Assembly (NCBI GenBank): GCA_937892085.1
Contig: CALAVD010000387.1
Coordinates: 1-16,555, forward strand
Origin: an uncultured Prevotellaceae bacterium
Lineage (GTDB): Bacteria > Bacteroidota > Bacteroidia > Bacteroidales > Muribaculaceae
Length of the DNA: 16,555 nt
Direction of reading: 5' to 3'
This document shows positions 7,203-15,400 of this stretch, piece after piece (positions within the stretch are counted from its first letter, which is position 1; the number at the start of each line of letters is the position of its first letter). The position numbers were made by a program, and so were the translations under genes. A model generated the notes under the pieces. It ran no database searches. It saw only the letters and a program-made list of their open reading frames with translations, and had not been told where the DNA came from.

Positions 7203-7829
7203 ATGAGGAAACTACTGACATTAATGCTGATGGGCTGCATCGCATTGGGAGCTAAGGCGCAAATTGTTGACGCTGAGATTGCCACCAAGCCCGCCGACAA
7301 GACAGTGTTTTACCAGACACCTGAAATCGATAAAAAAAACACGTTCATCGTGGTTTCAAAAACCGAGCTAAGGCTTTATGTATATGGCAAAGTGGGCAAC
7401 GACACTGTGCTTATGGCAAAATTCCCGGCATGCCTGAGCCGCAACAAAGGACAGAAGCAGCGCAAGGGCGACAACAAGACCCCTGAGTGCAAACCCAGCA
7501 AGCCGTTCCACATACAGGCGATACGCAACTCGTCGGCGTGGACTCACAACTTCCACGACGGCCGCGGCAACATCAAGGCCTATGGAGCATGGTTCCTGAG
7601 CCTTTACACTCCAGGCCACACGGGAATAGGCATCCACGGTAGCACCAACAATGAGAGCTCGGTGCCTGGCCGCCACAGTGAAGGCTGCATACGCCTGCGC
7701 GACCCCGACATCATCACCCTCAAGGAGAAATATGCCTACATCAACATGCCTGTGATAATCAAGAATGAGACCGAGGAACCATGGCAATGGGAGCTAAAAG
7801 CTCATGCCAAGGCGGTACCGGTGAAGTAG
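7203..7829 (+). CDS. L,D-transpeptidase (YkuD domain), predicted soluble
   Basis: A 208-residue exported YkuD-domain protein expected to form or rework peptidoglycan peptide links through a cysteine thioester. A signal peptide (MRKLLTLMLMGCIALGAKA) precedes Q20. The AKA cleavage site and a hydrophobic stretch that continues past C12 favour signal peptidase I over lipidation, though LMGC is a weak lipobox. The YkuD core spans about residues 46-188. The catalytic region has H145 (IGIHGSTNN) and the nucleophile C162 in H-S-E-G-C-I-R-L; the family motif is usually S-H/T-G-C, so glutamate stands where His or Thr is common. The next gene is a close paralogue, and long identical DNA runs between them (such as the stretch encoding DPDIITLKE) point to recent duplication or gene conversion. 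Confidence 0.92.
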   Translation: MRKLLTLMLMGCIALGAKAQIVDAEIATKPADKTVFYQTPEIDKKNTFIVVSKTELRLYVYGKVGNDTVLMAKFPACLSRNKGQKQRKGDNKTPECKPSKPFHIQAIRNSSAWTHNFHDGRGNIKAYGAWFLSLYTPGHTGIGIHGSTNNESSVPGRHSEGCIRLRDPDIITLKEKYAYINMPVIIKNETEEPWQWELKAHAKAVPVK

Positions 7830-7901
7830 CGCCTTCGGCGCGTGGAACGTGAAACGAATTTCCACCCTCCACTTTCCATCTCCCACAATTCACAATTAAG
7901 A
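7829..7901. repeat. Hairpin plus inverted period-7 arrays between the two transpeptidases
   Basis: Directly at the stop codon, GCGCC-TTC-GGCGC (7829-7841) forms a 5-bp hairpin. It is followed by GTGGAAC, GTGAAAC (7842-7855) and then the opposite-sense heptads CCACCCT, CCACTTT, CCATCTC, CCACAAT, TCACAAT (7862-7896). The layout is the same as at 10780-10886 behind the prolyl oligopeptidase gene. Confidence 0.7.
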
Positions 7902-7902
7902 C

Positions 7903-8541
7903 ATGAAAAAGATACTCACCTATATAATGCTTGCAGCCGTTGTCACTGCATTAACCAGCTGCGGCGGCAACAAGGATGAGGACAGCAAGTCTTCATCGGC
8001 ACCACGCGAGAAGAAAGAGAAATATAAAGACATCTACAAGGGCGACTATGACAAGAGCAAGACGTTCATCGTCATCTCCAAGAAAGACCTCTTGCTCACC
8101 GTGTATGCCCCCGTCAAGGGCGACACTCTGCCTGTGGCGCAATATCCAGTGTGCCTGAGCCTTAACAAAGGTCAAAAGCAAAAACCAGGCGACATGCGCA
8201 CTCCCGAGAGCGAGCCTGGCGAGCCCTTCATCATCGACGCCATCAAACCCGCTGGCGACTGGACCCACGACTTTGGCGATGGACGAGGTGCAATACTCGC
8301 TTACGGCAAATGGTTCCTCAGCCTCAAGACTCCCGGGCATCACGGCATTGGCATCCACGGCAGCACCAACAACGACGAGTCGGTGCCGGGCCGTGCCAGC
8401 GAGGGCTGCATCCGCCTCCACGACCCCGACATCATCACCCTCAAGGAGCAATATGCCCGAGTGGGAATGCCTGTCATCATCAAGCAAGAAGACCAAGGAC
8501 TAAAATCCTTTGAGAAGAAACAATTTTTCACCATTAATTAG
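7903..8541 (+). CDS. L,D-transpeptidase lipoprotein (YkuD domain)
   Basis: A 212-residue paralogue of the preceding gene. It starts with a lipoprotein signal (LTSC, lipidated C20), then a charged linker (residues 21-50, rich in Lys, Glu, Asp and Ser), then the YkuD core. Catalytic H152 (GIGIHGSTNN) and C169 (ASEGCIRL) are present, again with Glu in place of His/Thr before GC. It would act on the periplasmic murein from a membrane anchor, whereas its neighbour appears soluble. Only a 73-bp repeat-filled gap separates the two, so they are probably co-transcribed. The C-terminus (LKSFEKKQFFTIN) is a short tail beyond the domain. Substrate preference is unknown: 3-3 cross-linking, attachment of proteins, or D-amino-acid exchange are all possible. 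Confidence 0.93.
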   Translation: MKKILTYIMLAAVVTALTSCGGNKDEDSKSSSAPREKKEKYKDIYKGDYDKSKTFIVISKKDLLLTVYAPVKGDTLPVAQYPVCLSLNKGQKQKPGDMRTPESEPGEPFIIDAIKPAGDWTHDFGDGRGAILAYGKWFLSLKTPGHHGIGIHGSTNNDESVPGRASEGCIRLHDPDIITLKEQYARVGMPVIIKQEDQGLKSFEKKQFFTIN

Positions 8542-8565
8542 AAAAATCGAGAAATAAACAATCAA

Positions 8566-8640
8566 CAAGCGGCGGTCATGTCAAGTAATACAAGCGGCGG
8601 TCGTGTTGAGTAGTGCAAGCGACAGCTTGTTCAAAAAACT
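8566..8640. repeat. 25-bp direct repeat, two good copies and one degenerate
   Basis: Units begin at 8566, 8591 and 8616 with CAAGCGGCGGTC, CAAGCGGCGGTC and CAAGCGACAGCT. The first two units match at 20 of 25 positions. The third contains the small hairpin CAAGC-GACA-GCTTG (8616-8629). The array fills the gap before the prolyl oligopeptidase gene, and no clear TAnnTTTG promoter was found there. Confidence 0.65.
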
Positions 8641-8644
8641 GAAA

Positions 8645-8679
8645 AACTAAGAACTATAAACTATAAACTATGAACTATA
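8645..8679 (+). repeat. Period-7 array (AACTATA) overlapping a start codon
   Basis: Heptads AACTAAG, AACTATA, AACTATA, AACTATG, AACTATA run from 8645 to 8679. The G of the fourth unit creates the ATG (8670-8672) that starts the prolyl oligopeptidase gene, and the last unit encodes part of residues 2-4. Confidence 0.75.
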
Positions 8680-10778
8680 AACCATTTCTCATGTGCGCAG
8701 CACTCACTATTGCTGGCTCGGCAGTTGCCCAGCAAAAAATCAATTACCCAAAGGCTCATACCGTAGATGTCACCGACGACTACTTCGGCACAAAAGTCGC
8801 CGACCCCTACCGTTGGCTCGAGGACGACAACAGCACCGAGACTGCCGAGTGGGTAAAAGCCGAGAACGAAATCACTCAAGCCTACCTAAAAAAGATTCCT
8901 TTCCGCGACAAAGTGAAGAAACGCCTCACCGAGCTCGCCAACTACCCCAAGATGGGTACCCCATTCTATGTGAAAGATAAAATTTACTACTTCAAAAACG
9001 ATGGCCTGCAAAACCAGAGCGTGCTCTACATGAAAGAAAAACTCGACGGCGATGAGCGCATGGTATTTGACCCCAACACGCTGAGCGACGACGGCACCGT
9101 GGCATTGCAGAGCCTCAACTTCTCGAAAGACGGACGCTATGCCGCCTATACCATCACCCGCAACGGCAGCGACTGGAACGAGATTATAGTTCATGACCTA
9201 AAAACCAACAAGATGCTCGACGACCACATCATCTGGGCCAAGTTCACCGATGCTCAATGGCTCGGCGACGGCTTCTTCTACAGCGCCTACGACAAGCCCG
9301 AGGATGCCAAGTCGTCGAAGAACGAGTGGCACAAGGTGATGTATCACAAGCTTGGCACGCCTCAAGAAGAGGACTACTTGGAGTTCCGCAGCTACGACGA
9401 CCCATTGCTCTTCAACCAAGTGGGCGTTGACGAGGACGAGCGTTTCGTCTTCATCCTGCAGAGTGCCGGCGAAGGTAACTCACTCTTTGTCAAGGATCTC
9501 AAAAGCCTCAACCCACACTATGTGAAGATTGCCGACGATGGCGAGTATGCCTTCTCGCCGATAGGTGTGGACAACGGCAAGATTTATGTGATGACCAACC
9601 AAAACGCGCCTTGCTACAAGGTGCTTGCCTATGATGCCGAGAACCTCGGTGCCAAGAACTTCACCGAGTTCATTCCCGAGAAAAAATGGGTGCTCAGCGG
9701 CATTCAGATGAGCGACCACAAGTTCATCGTCACCTACGACCGCGACGCCAGCAGCCATGCCTACCTCTATGACCGCAACGGCAAGGAAATGCAAGAGATA
9801 AAGCTCCCGGCGCTTGGCTCAGTGGGCTTCAGCAGCAAGAACACTCGCAAAGAGGTGTTCTATAACTTCACTTCCTACACCTTCCCGAGCACTATCTACA
9901 GCTATAACCCCGAGACCAACGAATCGACACCGTTCTTCCAGCCAAAGGTAGCACTCAACCCCGAGGACTACGTCACCGAGCAGGTGTTCTACCCCAGCAA
10001 GGACGGCACCAAGATTCCTATGTTCCTCATCTACAAGAAGGGGATGAAGAAAGACGGCAAGCGACCCGTGTTCCTCTATGGTTATGGAGGTTTCAACGTG
10101 TCGATGAACCCCGGCTTCAGCTATGCGCGCACACCATTTGCCATGATTGACAAAGGAGGCATCTGCGCCTACACCAACCTGCGTGGAGGTGGCGAGTATG
10201 GAGAGGAGTGGCACAAGGCAGGCACCAAGATGCAGAAGCAGAACGTCTTCGACGACTTCATCGCTGCTGCCGAGTGGCTAATAGACCAAGGCTACACCAA
10301 GAAGGGCAAAATTGCTTGCAACGGAGGCAGCAACGGAGGTCTGCTCGTGGGCGCTGTAGTGAACCAGCGTCCCGACCTGTGGGGTGCCGCAGTGCCTCAG
10401 GTGGGCGTGATGGACATGCTGCGCTATCACCTCTTCACCATTGGCTGGAACTGGGCTCCCGACTACGGCCGCAGCGACGACAGCCGAGAGATGTTTGAGT
10501 ACCTGAAAGGCTACTCACCACTGCACACCATCAAGAACGATGGCACGCCCTATCCTCCCATCATGGTCACCACCAGCGACCACGACGACCGTGTGGTTCC
10601 TGCTCACTCGTTCAAGTATGCCGCTCAGCTGCAAGCCAGCAACACCGGCAACGCCGTGAAACTCATCCGCATCGACGTGAACGCCGGCCATGGCCACGGC
10701 AAGCCCATGAGCAAAGTGATTGAGGAATATACCGACATCCAGTCGTTTATCATGTATAACCTCGGCGTGAAACCCTAA
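8670..10778 (+). CDS. Prolyl oligopeptidase (serine peptidase S9A), secreted
   Basis: A 702-residue prolyl oligopeptidase expected to cut short peptides after proline. An N-terminal signal (n-region with K4, hydrophobic core, cleavage after AVA at residue 20) predicts export, whereas animal homologues are cytosolic. The beta-propeller covers about residues 95-430 and the alpha/beta-hydrolase domain the remainder. The catalytic triad is complete: S554 in GGSNGG, D640 in DHDDRVVP and H674 in NAGHGHG; the serine number happens to equal that of the porcine enzyme. Other family signatures are present (YGYGGF, NLRGGGEYGEEWH, DFIAAAEWL). The start at 8670 lies in a heptad repeat. The next ATG (8691) would remove the only charged residue of the signal peptide, so 8670 is preferred. 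With the M16 and M24 enzymes it forms a local set of peptide-degrading genes. Confidence 0.96.
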   Translation: MNYKPFLMCAALTIAGSAVAQQKINYPKAHTVDVTDDYFGTKVADPYRWLEDDNSTETAEWVKAENEITQAYLKKIPFRDKVKKRLTELANYPKMGTPFYVKDKIYYFKNDGLQNQSVLYMKEKLDGDERMVFDPNTLSDDGTVALQSLNFSKDGRYAAYTITRNGSDWNEIIVHDLKTNKMLDDHIIWAKFTDAQWLGDGFFYSAYDKPEDAKSSKNEWHKVMYHKLGTPQEEDYLEFRSYDDPLLFNQVGVDEDERFVFILQSAGEGNSLFVKDLKSLNPHYVKIADDGEYAFSPIGVDNGKIYVMTNQNAPCYKVLAYDAENLGAKNFTEFIPEKKWVLSGIQMSDHKFIVTYDRDASSHAYLYDRNGKEMQEIKLPALGSVGFSSKNTRKEVFYNFTSYTFPSTIYSYNPETNESTPFFQPKVALNPEDYVTEQVFYPSKDGTKIPMFLIYKKGMKKDGKRPVFLYGYGGFNVSMNPGFSYARTPFAMIDKGGICAYTNLRGGGEYGEEWHKAGTKMQKQNVFDDFIAAAEWLIDQGYTKKGKIACNGGSNGGLLVGAVVNQRPDLWGAAVPQVGVMDMLRYHLFTIGWNWAPDYGRSDDSREMFEYLKGYSPLHTIKNDGTPYPPIMVTTSDHDDRVVPAHSFKYAAQLQASNTGNAVKLIRIDVNAGHGHGKPMSKVIEEYTDIQSFIMYNLGVKP

Positions 10779-10779
10779 T

Positions 10780-10886
10780 GCGCCCTCGGTGCGTGGAAGG
10801 TGGAACGTGAAACGTGAAACGAGGAACTAAATACGCGGAACGAATTCCCACCTCCCACCTTCCACTTCCCACCTCCCACCTCCCAC
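10780..10886. repeat. Hairpin plus inverted period-7 arrays before the LolD-like gene
   Basis: Just after the stop codon, GCGCC-CTC-GGTGC (10780-10792) forms a hairpin with one G-T pair. Seven heptads of the GTGGAAC type follow (10793-10841), then CCCACCT-type heptads of opposite sense (10847-10886). GTGGAAGGTGG (10793-10803) is an exact inverted match to 10855-10865. The module fills nearly the whole gap between the two genes. Confidence 0.75.
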
Positions 10887-10892
10887 GAAATA

Positions 10893-11558
10893 ATGATTGA
10901 AGCAAAGAACATAACAAAACGCTATGGCGACCTTGAGGTTCTGAAAGGGGTCTCGGTCACCATTGGCGATGGCGAGATTGTCGCCATTGTAGGGCCGAGC
11001 GGAGCAGGAAAAACCACACTGCTACAAATTATAGGTACCCTCGACAAGCCACAAGGCGGAGAAGTTCTATACGACGGCACCGATGTCCTGAAACTCAAAC
11101 AGCGTGAACTGGCGCACTTCCGCAACCGCAACATCGGCTTCGTGTTCCAGTTTCACCAGCTGCTGCCAGAGTTTACCACCCTCGAGAATGTAGCCATACC
11201 TGCTCTCATCGGCGGCGACAAGAAAAGCGATGCCTACGAGCGGGCGCGCCAGTTGCTCGACCACCTGGGGCTGGGTGGCCGCCTCGAGCACAAGCCGGCA
11301 CAGCTCAGCGGTGGCGAGCGGCAACGCGCGGCAGTGGCGCGAGCCCTCATCAATAACCCCAAAGTGATTCTCGCCGACGAGCCTTCGGGCTCACTCGACA
11401 CTCAAAACAAGCAAGAGCTGCATCAGCTTTTCTTCGACCTGCGCAAGGACTTCAACCACACCTTTGTCATCGTTACCCACGACGAGGGGCTGGCTGGTAA
11501 TCCCAACGTGGACCGAGTTCTTCACATGCGCGACGGTTTAATAATGCTGAATGCATAA
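10893..11558 (+). CDS. lolD: LolD-type ABC transporter ATP-binding protein
   Basis: A 221-residue ABC ATPase of the LolD/MacB/FtsE branch. Walker A is GPSGAGKT (34-41), the Q-loop is Q86 (FVFQFHQLLPEFT), the signature is LSGGERQR (138-145), Walker B is VILADEP ending in catalytic E163, and the switch histidine is H196 (VTHDE). FQFHQLLPEFTTLENV is typical of lipoprotein-releasing ATPases, which power transfer of lipoproteins from the inner membrane. No permease gene (LolC/E type) lies in the window, so the partner is encoded elsewhere, as is frequent in Bacteroidota. The last codons (MLNA) and the stop lie inside a duplicated 14-bp repeat, so the C-terminus may have been set by repeat growth. 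The downstream lipoprotein gene is close enough to be co-transcribed. Confidence 0.88.
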   Translation: MIEAKNITKRYGDLEVLKGVSVTIGDGEIVAIVGPSGAGKTTLLQIIGTLDKPQGGEVLYDGTDVLKLKQRELAHFRNRNIGFVFQFHQLLPEFTTLENVAIPALIGGDKKSDAYERARQLLDHLGLGGRLEHKPAQLSGGERQRAAVARALINNPKVILADEPSGSLDTQNKQELHQLFFDLRKDFNHTFVIVTHDEGLAGNPNVDRVLHMRDGLIMLNA

Positions 11559-11568
11559 TGCTGAATGC
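11541..11568 (+). repeat. Duplicated 14-bp repeat (two heptads) over a stop codon
   Basis: ATAATGCTGAATGC occurs twice in a row (11541-11554 and 11555-11568), each unit being ATAATGC plus TGAATGC. It encodes the last residues of the LolD-like protein, supplies its TAA (11556-11558), and places an ATG at 11558 overlapping that stop. The ATAATGC unit is the one seen in the arrays around the four-helix-bundle gene. Confidence 0.8.
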
Positions 11569-11599
11569 AGAATCTATCTTGTTTAATACACAAATCTTT

Positions 11600-12289
11600 A
11601 TGCGTAACCTTCTTTACATTTCATTCGCCCTTCTTTTTCTCACGGCTTGCGACCGCAGCCACGATGGAGTGCTCGACGACAGTTTTGAGACACAGGTTGT
11701 TGATATCGTCACCTACACTGGGCTCGACGGTGACAACCACGCCACATTCCGCCTTGACGGACGCGACGATGACCCTGCCATCACACTTTTCTCCAACGTG
11801 GCCGCGGAGTCGCTGAATAAAGTGAAGGAAAACGAGCGCTTACTGCTAACCTATTCAGTAACCCACCGCGCCACCGACAACTCCTACTGGCACATTGACG
11901 CCCTGGGCTACTCTCGCATCATCAACGACTCACTGCGAGTAAACGCCAACCCGCTCGACACCTACTCTATGCGCCCCATCAAGCTGCATAGCGCATGGCG
12001 CACAGGCGAGTTCATAAACATCTACGGACAGGTCGAGACCACCAGTAAAAACCGACTGCTCTACATGATGATAGACCGCGACACCAAATACAACGATACC
12101 GTTGACGCCTATCTTGTTCACGACCTATTAGGCACTCCCAGCGACAGCATTTTCCAGTGGCGCGACTTCTACATGTCGGTCAACGTTGCCGCCCTCAAGA
12201 GCCCCAACGCCCCATGCCACACCCTGCGCCTGCACCTCAACGACGAGAACAACCTAAAAATCACCCACCGCGACTTCCACATAAAGTAG
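11600..12289 (+). CDS. NigD-like lipoprotein
   Basis: A 229-residue predicted lipoprotein: hydrophobic signal MRNLLYISFALLF followed by the lipobox LTAC with C17 as the lipidated residue. The body has an OB-like beta-rich first half (VDIVTYTGLDG, KVKENERLLLTYSV), an ALGYSRIINDSLRV linker, and a second beta-sandwich half (GEFINIYGQVE, LLYMMIDRDT, FYMSVNVAAL). This arrangement fits the NigD-like proteins of Bacteroidales, whose biochemical role is not established. An in-frame ATG at 11558 overlaps the upstream stop but would put 14 residues encoded partly by repeat DNA before the signal peptide, so the start at 11600 is preferred. The gene follows the lipoprotein-export ATPase closely; any functional link is only suggestive. 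Family assignment comes from sequence pattern alone. Confidence 0.72.
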   Translation: MRNLLYISFALLFLTACDRSHDGVLDDSFETQVVDIVTYTGLDGDNHATFRLDGRDDDPAITLFSNVAAESLNKVKENERLLLTYSVTHRATDNSYWHIDALGYSRIINDSLRVNANPLDTYSMRPIKLHSAWRTGEFINIYGQVETTSKNRLLYMMIDRDTKYNDTVDAYLVHDLLGTPSDSIFQWRDFYMSVNVAALKSPNAPCHTLRLHLNDENNLKITHRDFHIK

Positions 12290-12339
12290 AATTATATCAT
12301 TAGTTGTTTAAAGACGGCTTCTCGTCGTCCAAAGAAAAA

Positions 12340-12370
12340 GTGCCTCGGGGCTGCAATAGCTCCGAGGCAC
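12340..12370 (-). terminator. Intrinsic terminator of the dockerin/beta-helix gene
   Basis: GTGCCTCGG (12340-12348) pairs with CCGAGGCAC (12362-12370), with a further GC/GC pair inside. On the minus strand the stem is followed at once by TTTTTCTTT. Another hairpin, TGTGTAC-CAA-GTACACA (12448-12464), lies between it and the stop codon at 12481. On the plus strand the stem also follows the NigD-like gene but lacks a good T-run. Confidence 0.85.
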
Positions 12371-12480
12371 AAATGTAATTAAGTTTGGGTTTATTTAGGC
12401 GTTTCTTCTATTATTGTGCAGTTAATGAGGTAACGATGTGTTCCTGATGTGTACCAAGTACACACCATGCTGTAGAGGCA

Positions 12481-15400
12481 TCACCAGCCGCTACCACCAG
12501 AATAGCTGGAAAGCGATACTGACGAACCTCCGCTGGCATTGCTGTAGCCTTTACCGCTCCAGAACGAGGTGCCGCTACCGGTTACGCCGCTATAGAGTTT
12601 GCACGATGGCGAGGTTACCACCATGGTAGAGCCGCCGCTGCTGCCGCCACCGCCAGGTCCGCCAGGTCCCATACCACCGCCACCGCCACTGCTCAGAGTG
12701 GGTGTCTGGAATGCGGCAACTACGGTATTGCCATTATATAAGGCATACCAAGTCTGTGAACTAGCAGTTGTTGAGTAGCAAGACTGGCTCATTGATGCGC
12801 CACTCTCAATGGCACCCATGCTTGCGCCGATTGCGGCAATATTGGCACCACTTTGGATATACACCTTGTAGCCACCCTCGCTGTTGGCGTCAAGACCTTC
12901 TTCGCTTCCGTAGCAGAACACCATGCCGCCGCTCAGGTACATGTTGCCATTGCTGTCGAGCGCATCGTTGTTGGTAGCCACTGCGTAGATGTAGCCTCCC
13001 TTGATATACATGTGTGAGGCACTGTTGAGAGCATCGTCATAGGTGTTGCCCTCAATGTAACCGCCGTTGATGGTCATGATTTGCTTGCTCTCGATGCCCT
13101 CACTGCCTTCACCGCCTGTGGCGCTCACTTTAAGTGTGCCACTGTTGATGGTGATATTGCCCATCACCTTGATTGCCTTGGCCGAGCCACTTACGGAACT
13201 ACCGCCACCAGGACCCCAACCGCCACCTGACGATGCGGCAGCAGTGCCAGTGGTCGAAACAGTAAGCGTGGGTCCAGTGCTGCCACTTGCGACCTGCACA
13301 TATTCTCCGTTTACCTTTATGCCCTTGCCGCCATTGCCGGTCATACTAATGTTGATGGTGCCGCCCAGCAGGTTGATGTTACCGTCGGTCTTGAAGCCCT
13401 TGGCGGTGTAGTAGTCGCCAGTTGAGCCGGCAGCCTGTGGTGCACCGGTGTTGGTAATGGTGATTGAACCGCCATTGGTGGTCATATTGGTTGTGGAGAC
13501 ACCCTTACCGGCCACACCGCTCGAGTTAATCTTGAGCACGCCGTCGTTCATCACAAAGTTAACAGCCTTGACACCGCTGCTGTAGCTGGCGTCGTTGTTA
13601 AACACGAGCATAGCTCCGCTAGGAGTGAGGGTGATGTCGCCGCCATTGATGGTAACAGTAGCCTTGCTCTTGATGCTCTTGCTCATAGAGCCGCTGTTGG
13701 CCACTGTGATGGTGCCGGCATCGATGGTGATGTTGCCGTCGGCCTTGATGCCGGCAGCGTTGTAGGTAGTGCCAGTGTCCTCGCCCTGGTCGCTGCTGCC
13801 GCCATAGGTTGCAGTGACATTGGTGAGGGCGTAGGTGCGAGTAGTTCCACTGGTTGAGTAGGTACCCAACTGATAGTAGATGTCCTCGCCTGCAGTGGGA
13901 CCAGTGAAGGTGGCACTCTGGATGGTGTAGCTTGTGCCGCCTCCCCAGCCGCCACCGCTGGTGTAGTTGTCGCTCTTGAAATAGTAGGAGCCGCTGTCGG
14001 CAGCGCCGAAGTCGTAGTAGTAGAATGTGAGGCTGCTGTAGCCCGATGTCTTAGTCACAGTGTTGCTGGTAATGTTTGCCACCAGTGTGCCGTCGCTCTT
14101 GTAGAGGTACATGTTGGTCCAGGCATTTCCACCACCATAGCCACTCGTTGTGGGTTTAGCGACATAAATCTTGTAAGACTTGGGAGTCTCGCCACCACCA
14201 GTTGATGCACCTGGGTCGGCGGTACCACCAGCGCCGTTGGCTTTGATACCGATAGTGGTAGTGGTGTTAGCCTCATCGATGGTGATGGTGCCATCGGCAT
14301 TCAGACCCTTGCCGCCTTGCGCGGTGTTGGTGAAGTCGATGTTACCGCCATGTATAAGGATGTCGCCGCCAGCCTTCACGCAGGTGCTGTAGTCGATGTC
14401 GCCGTCGCCAGCTACGAGGTTTCCGCTCTGAACCATTGTGAGGGAACCCTTGAGCATAATGAAGTTAGATGCCGCCTTGATTCCCTTGCCGCCCTCGCTT
14501 GTCATAGTCATGTCGATAGTGCCGTCTTTGAGAGTCACCTCACCGGTGTTCTCCTCGTCTTCTACGATGTTGTCATCATCGTCGGTCTCATAGCTTACCT
14601 GGATGCCGTCATCGCCCACGTTCTTGATGGTGACAACGCCACCATTCTGAAGGTAATACTGGTTGATGTTGAAGCCATCGGCAACAGCACCCAAGATGTT
14701 GATTTGGCCCACGGTCTTCTTAACCTCTACATACTCCTTGCCCCAGAAGGCGTTCTTCGAGTTACCAGTGATATTGAGAACGCCAGCGCCTTTGAACTCG
14801 GTGTGCCCCTTCACGGCGAAGCAGCCCTTCTGAGAGCCGTTAGCACCGTCGGTGAGGGTGTTGGTAGTTCCCTCCACGAGTTCCACCGCGATGCGCTTGC
14901 CGTCGCGGATGTTGATGGCTGCACTATCGGGGTTGTTAAGGGTTAAGCCATTGAGTCGCACGGTGGCTTTTAGTTTGCCATCTTGATAGAATGAGCCGTT
15001 GGTGGAGTTACCAGCGAGAGTGTAAGTAATCTCGTCGGTGACATTGGCATCTTGCACTGCCACCACATGAGCACCGTTGACGCTGGCAGTCATGTTCTTG
15101 GCGATGTTGCCTGCCACAATCACCTGAGCGGTGTTGCCGTTGTAGGCCACATCTACGGTGTTGTCGTCAATAGGCTCATTGTTAACATAGATTTGATCTA
15201 CATCGGCAATGTTGAAGGTCTTGCCTTGAGCGGTGAACGAGTTGCCGTTGTAATAATAGATGGTGTCGAGCTGCTCGGTGGTGAACGCCCACTTCACGTC
15301 GCCTGTAACCACCCACATAGTCTGGTAGCCGTCGGCAATCTCGCCCAGTGCGCGGCCCTTGGTACCCAAGAGGATGTTGTAAACAAATGTCACATCACCT

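Noticed and set aside
8566..8640. 25-bp repeats considered as a CRISPR remnant
   Set aside because: The units are contiguous with no spacers, and the third copy is degenerate.
12388..12480. In-frame continuation of about 30 codons beyond the TGA of the dockerin protein
   Set aside because: A stop-free run of this length is expected by chance, no domain continues, and hairpins in the stretch suit a 3' untranslated region. There is no sign of selenocysteine insertion.
14317..14946. Plus-strand open frame of 209 codons opposite the dockerin gene
   Set aside because: It is the antisense shadow of a repetitive beta-helix coding region, with no recognisable motif.
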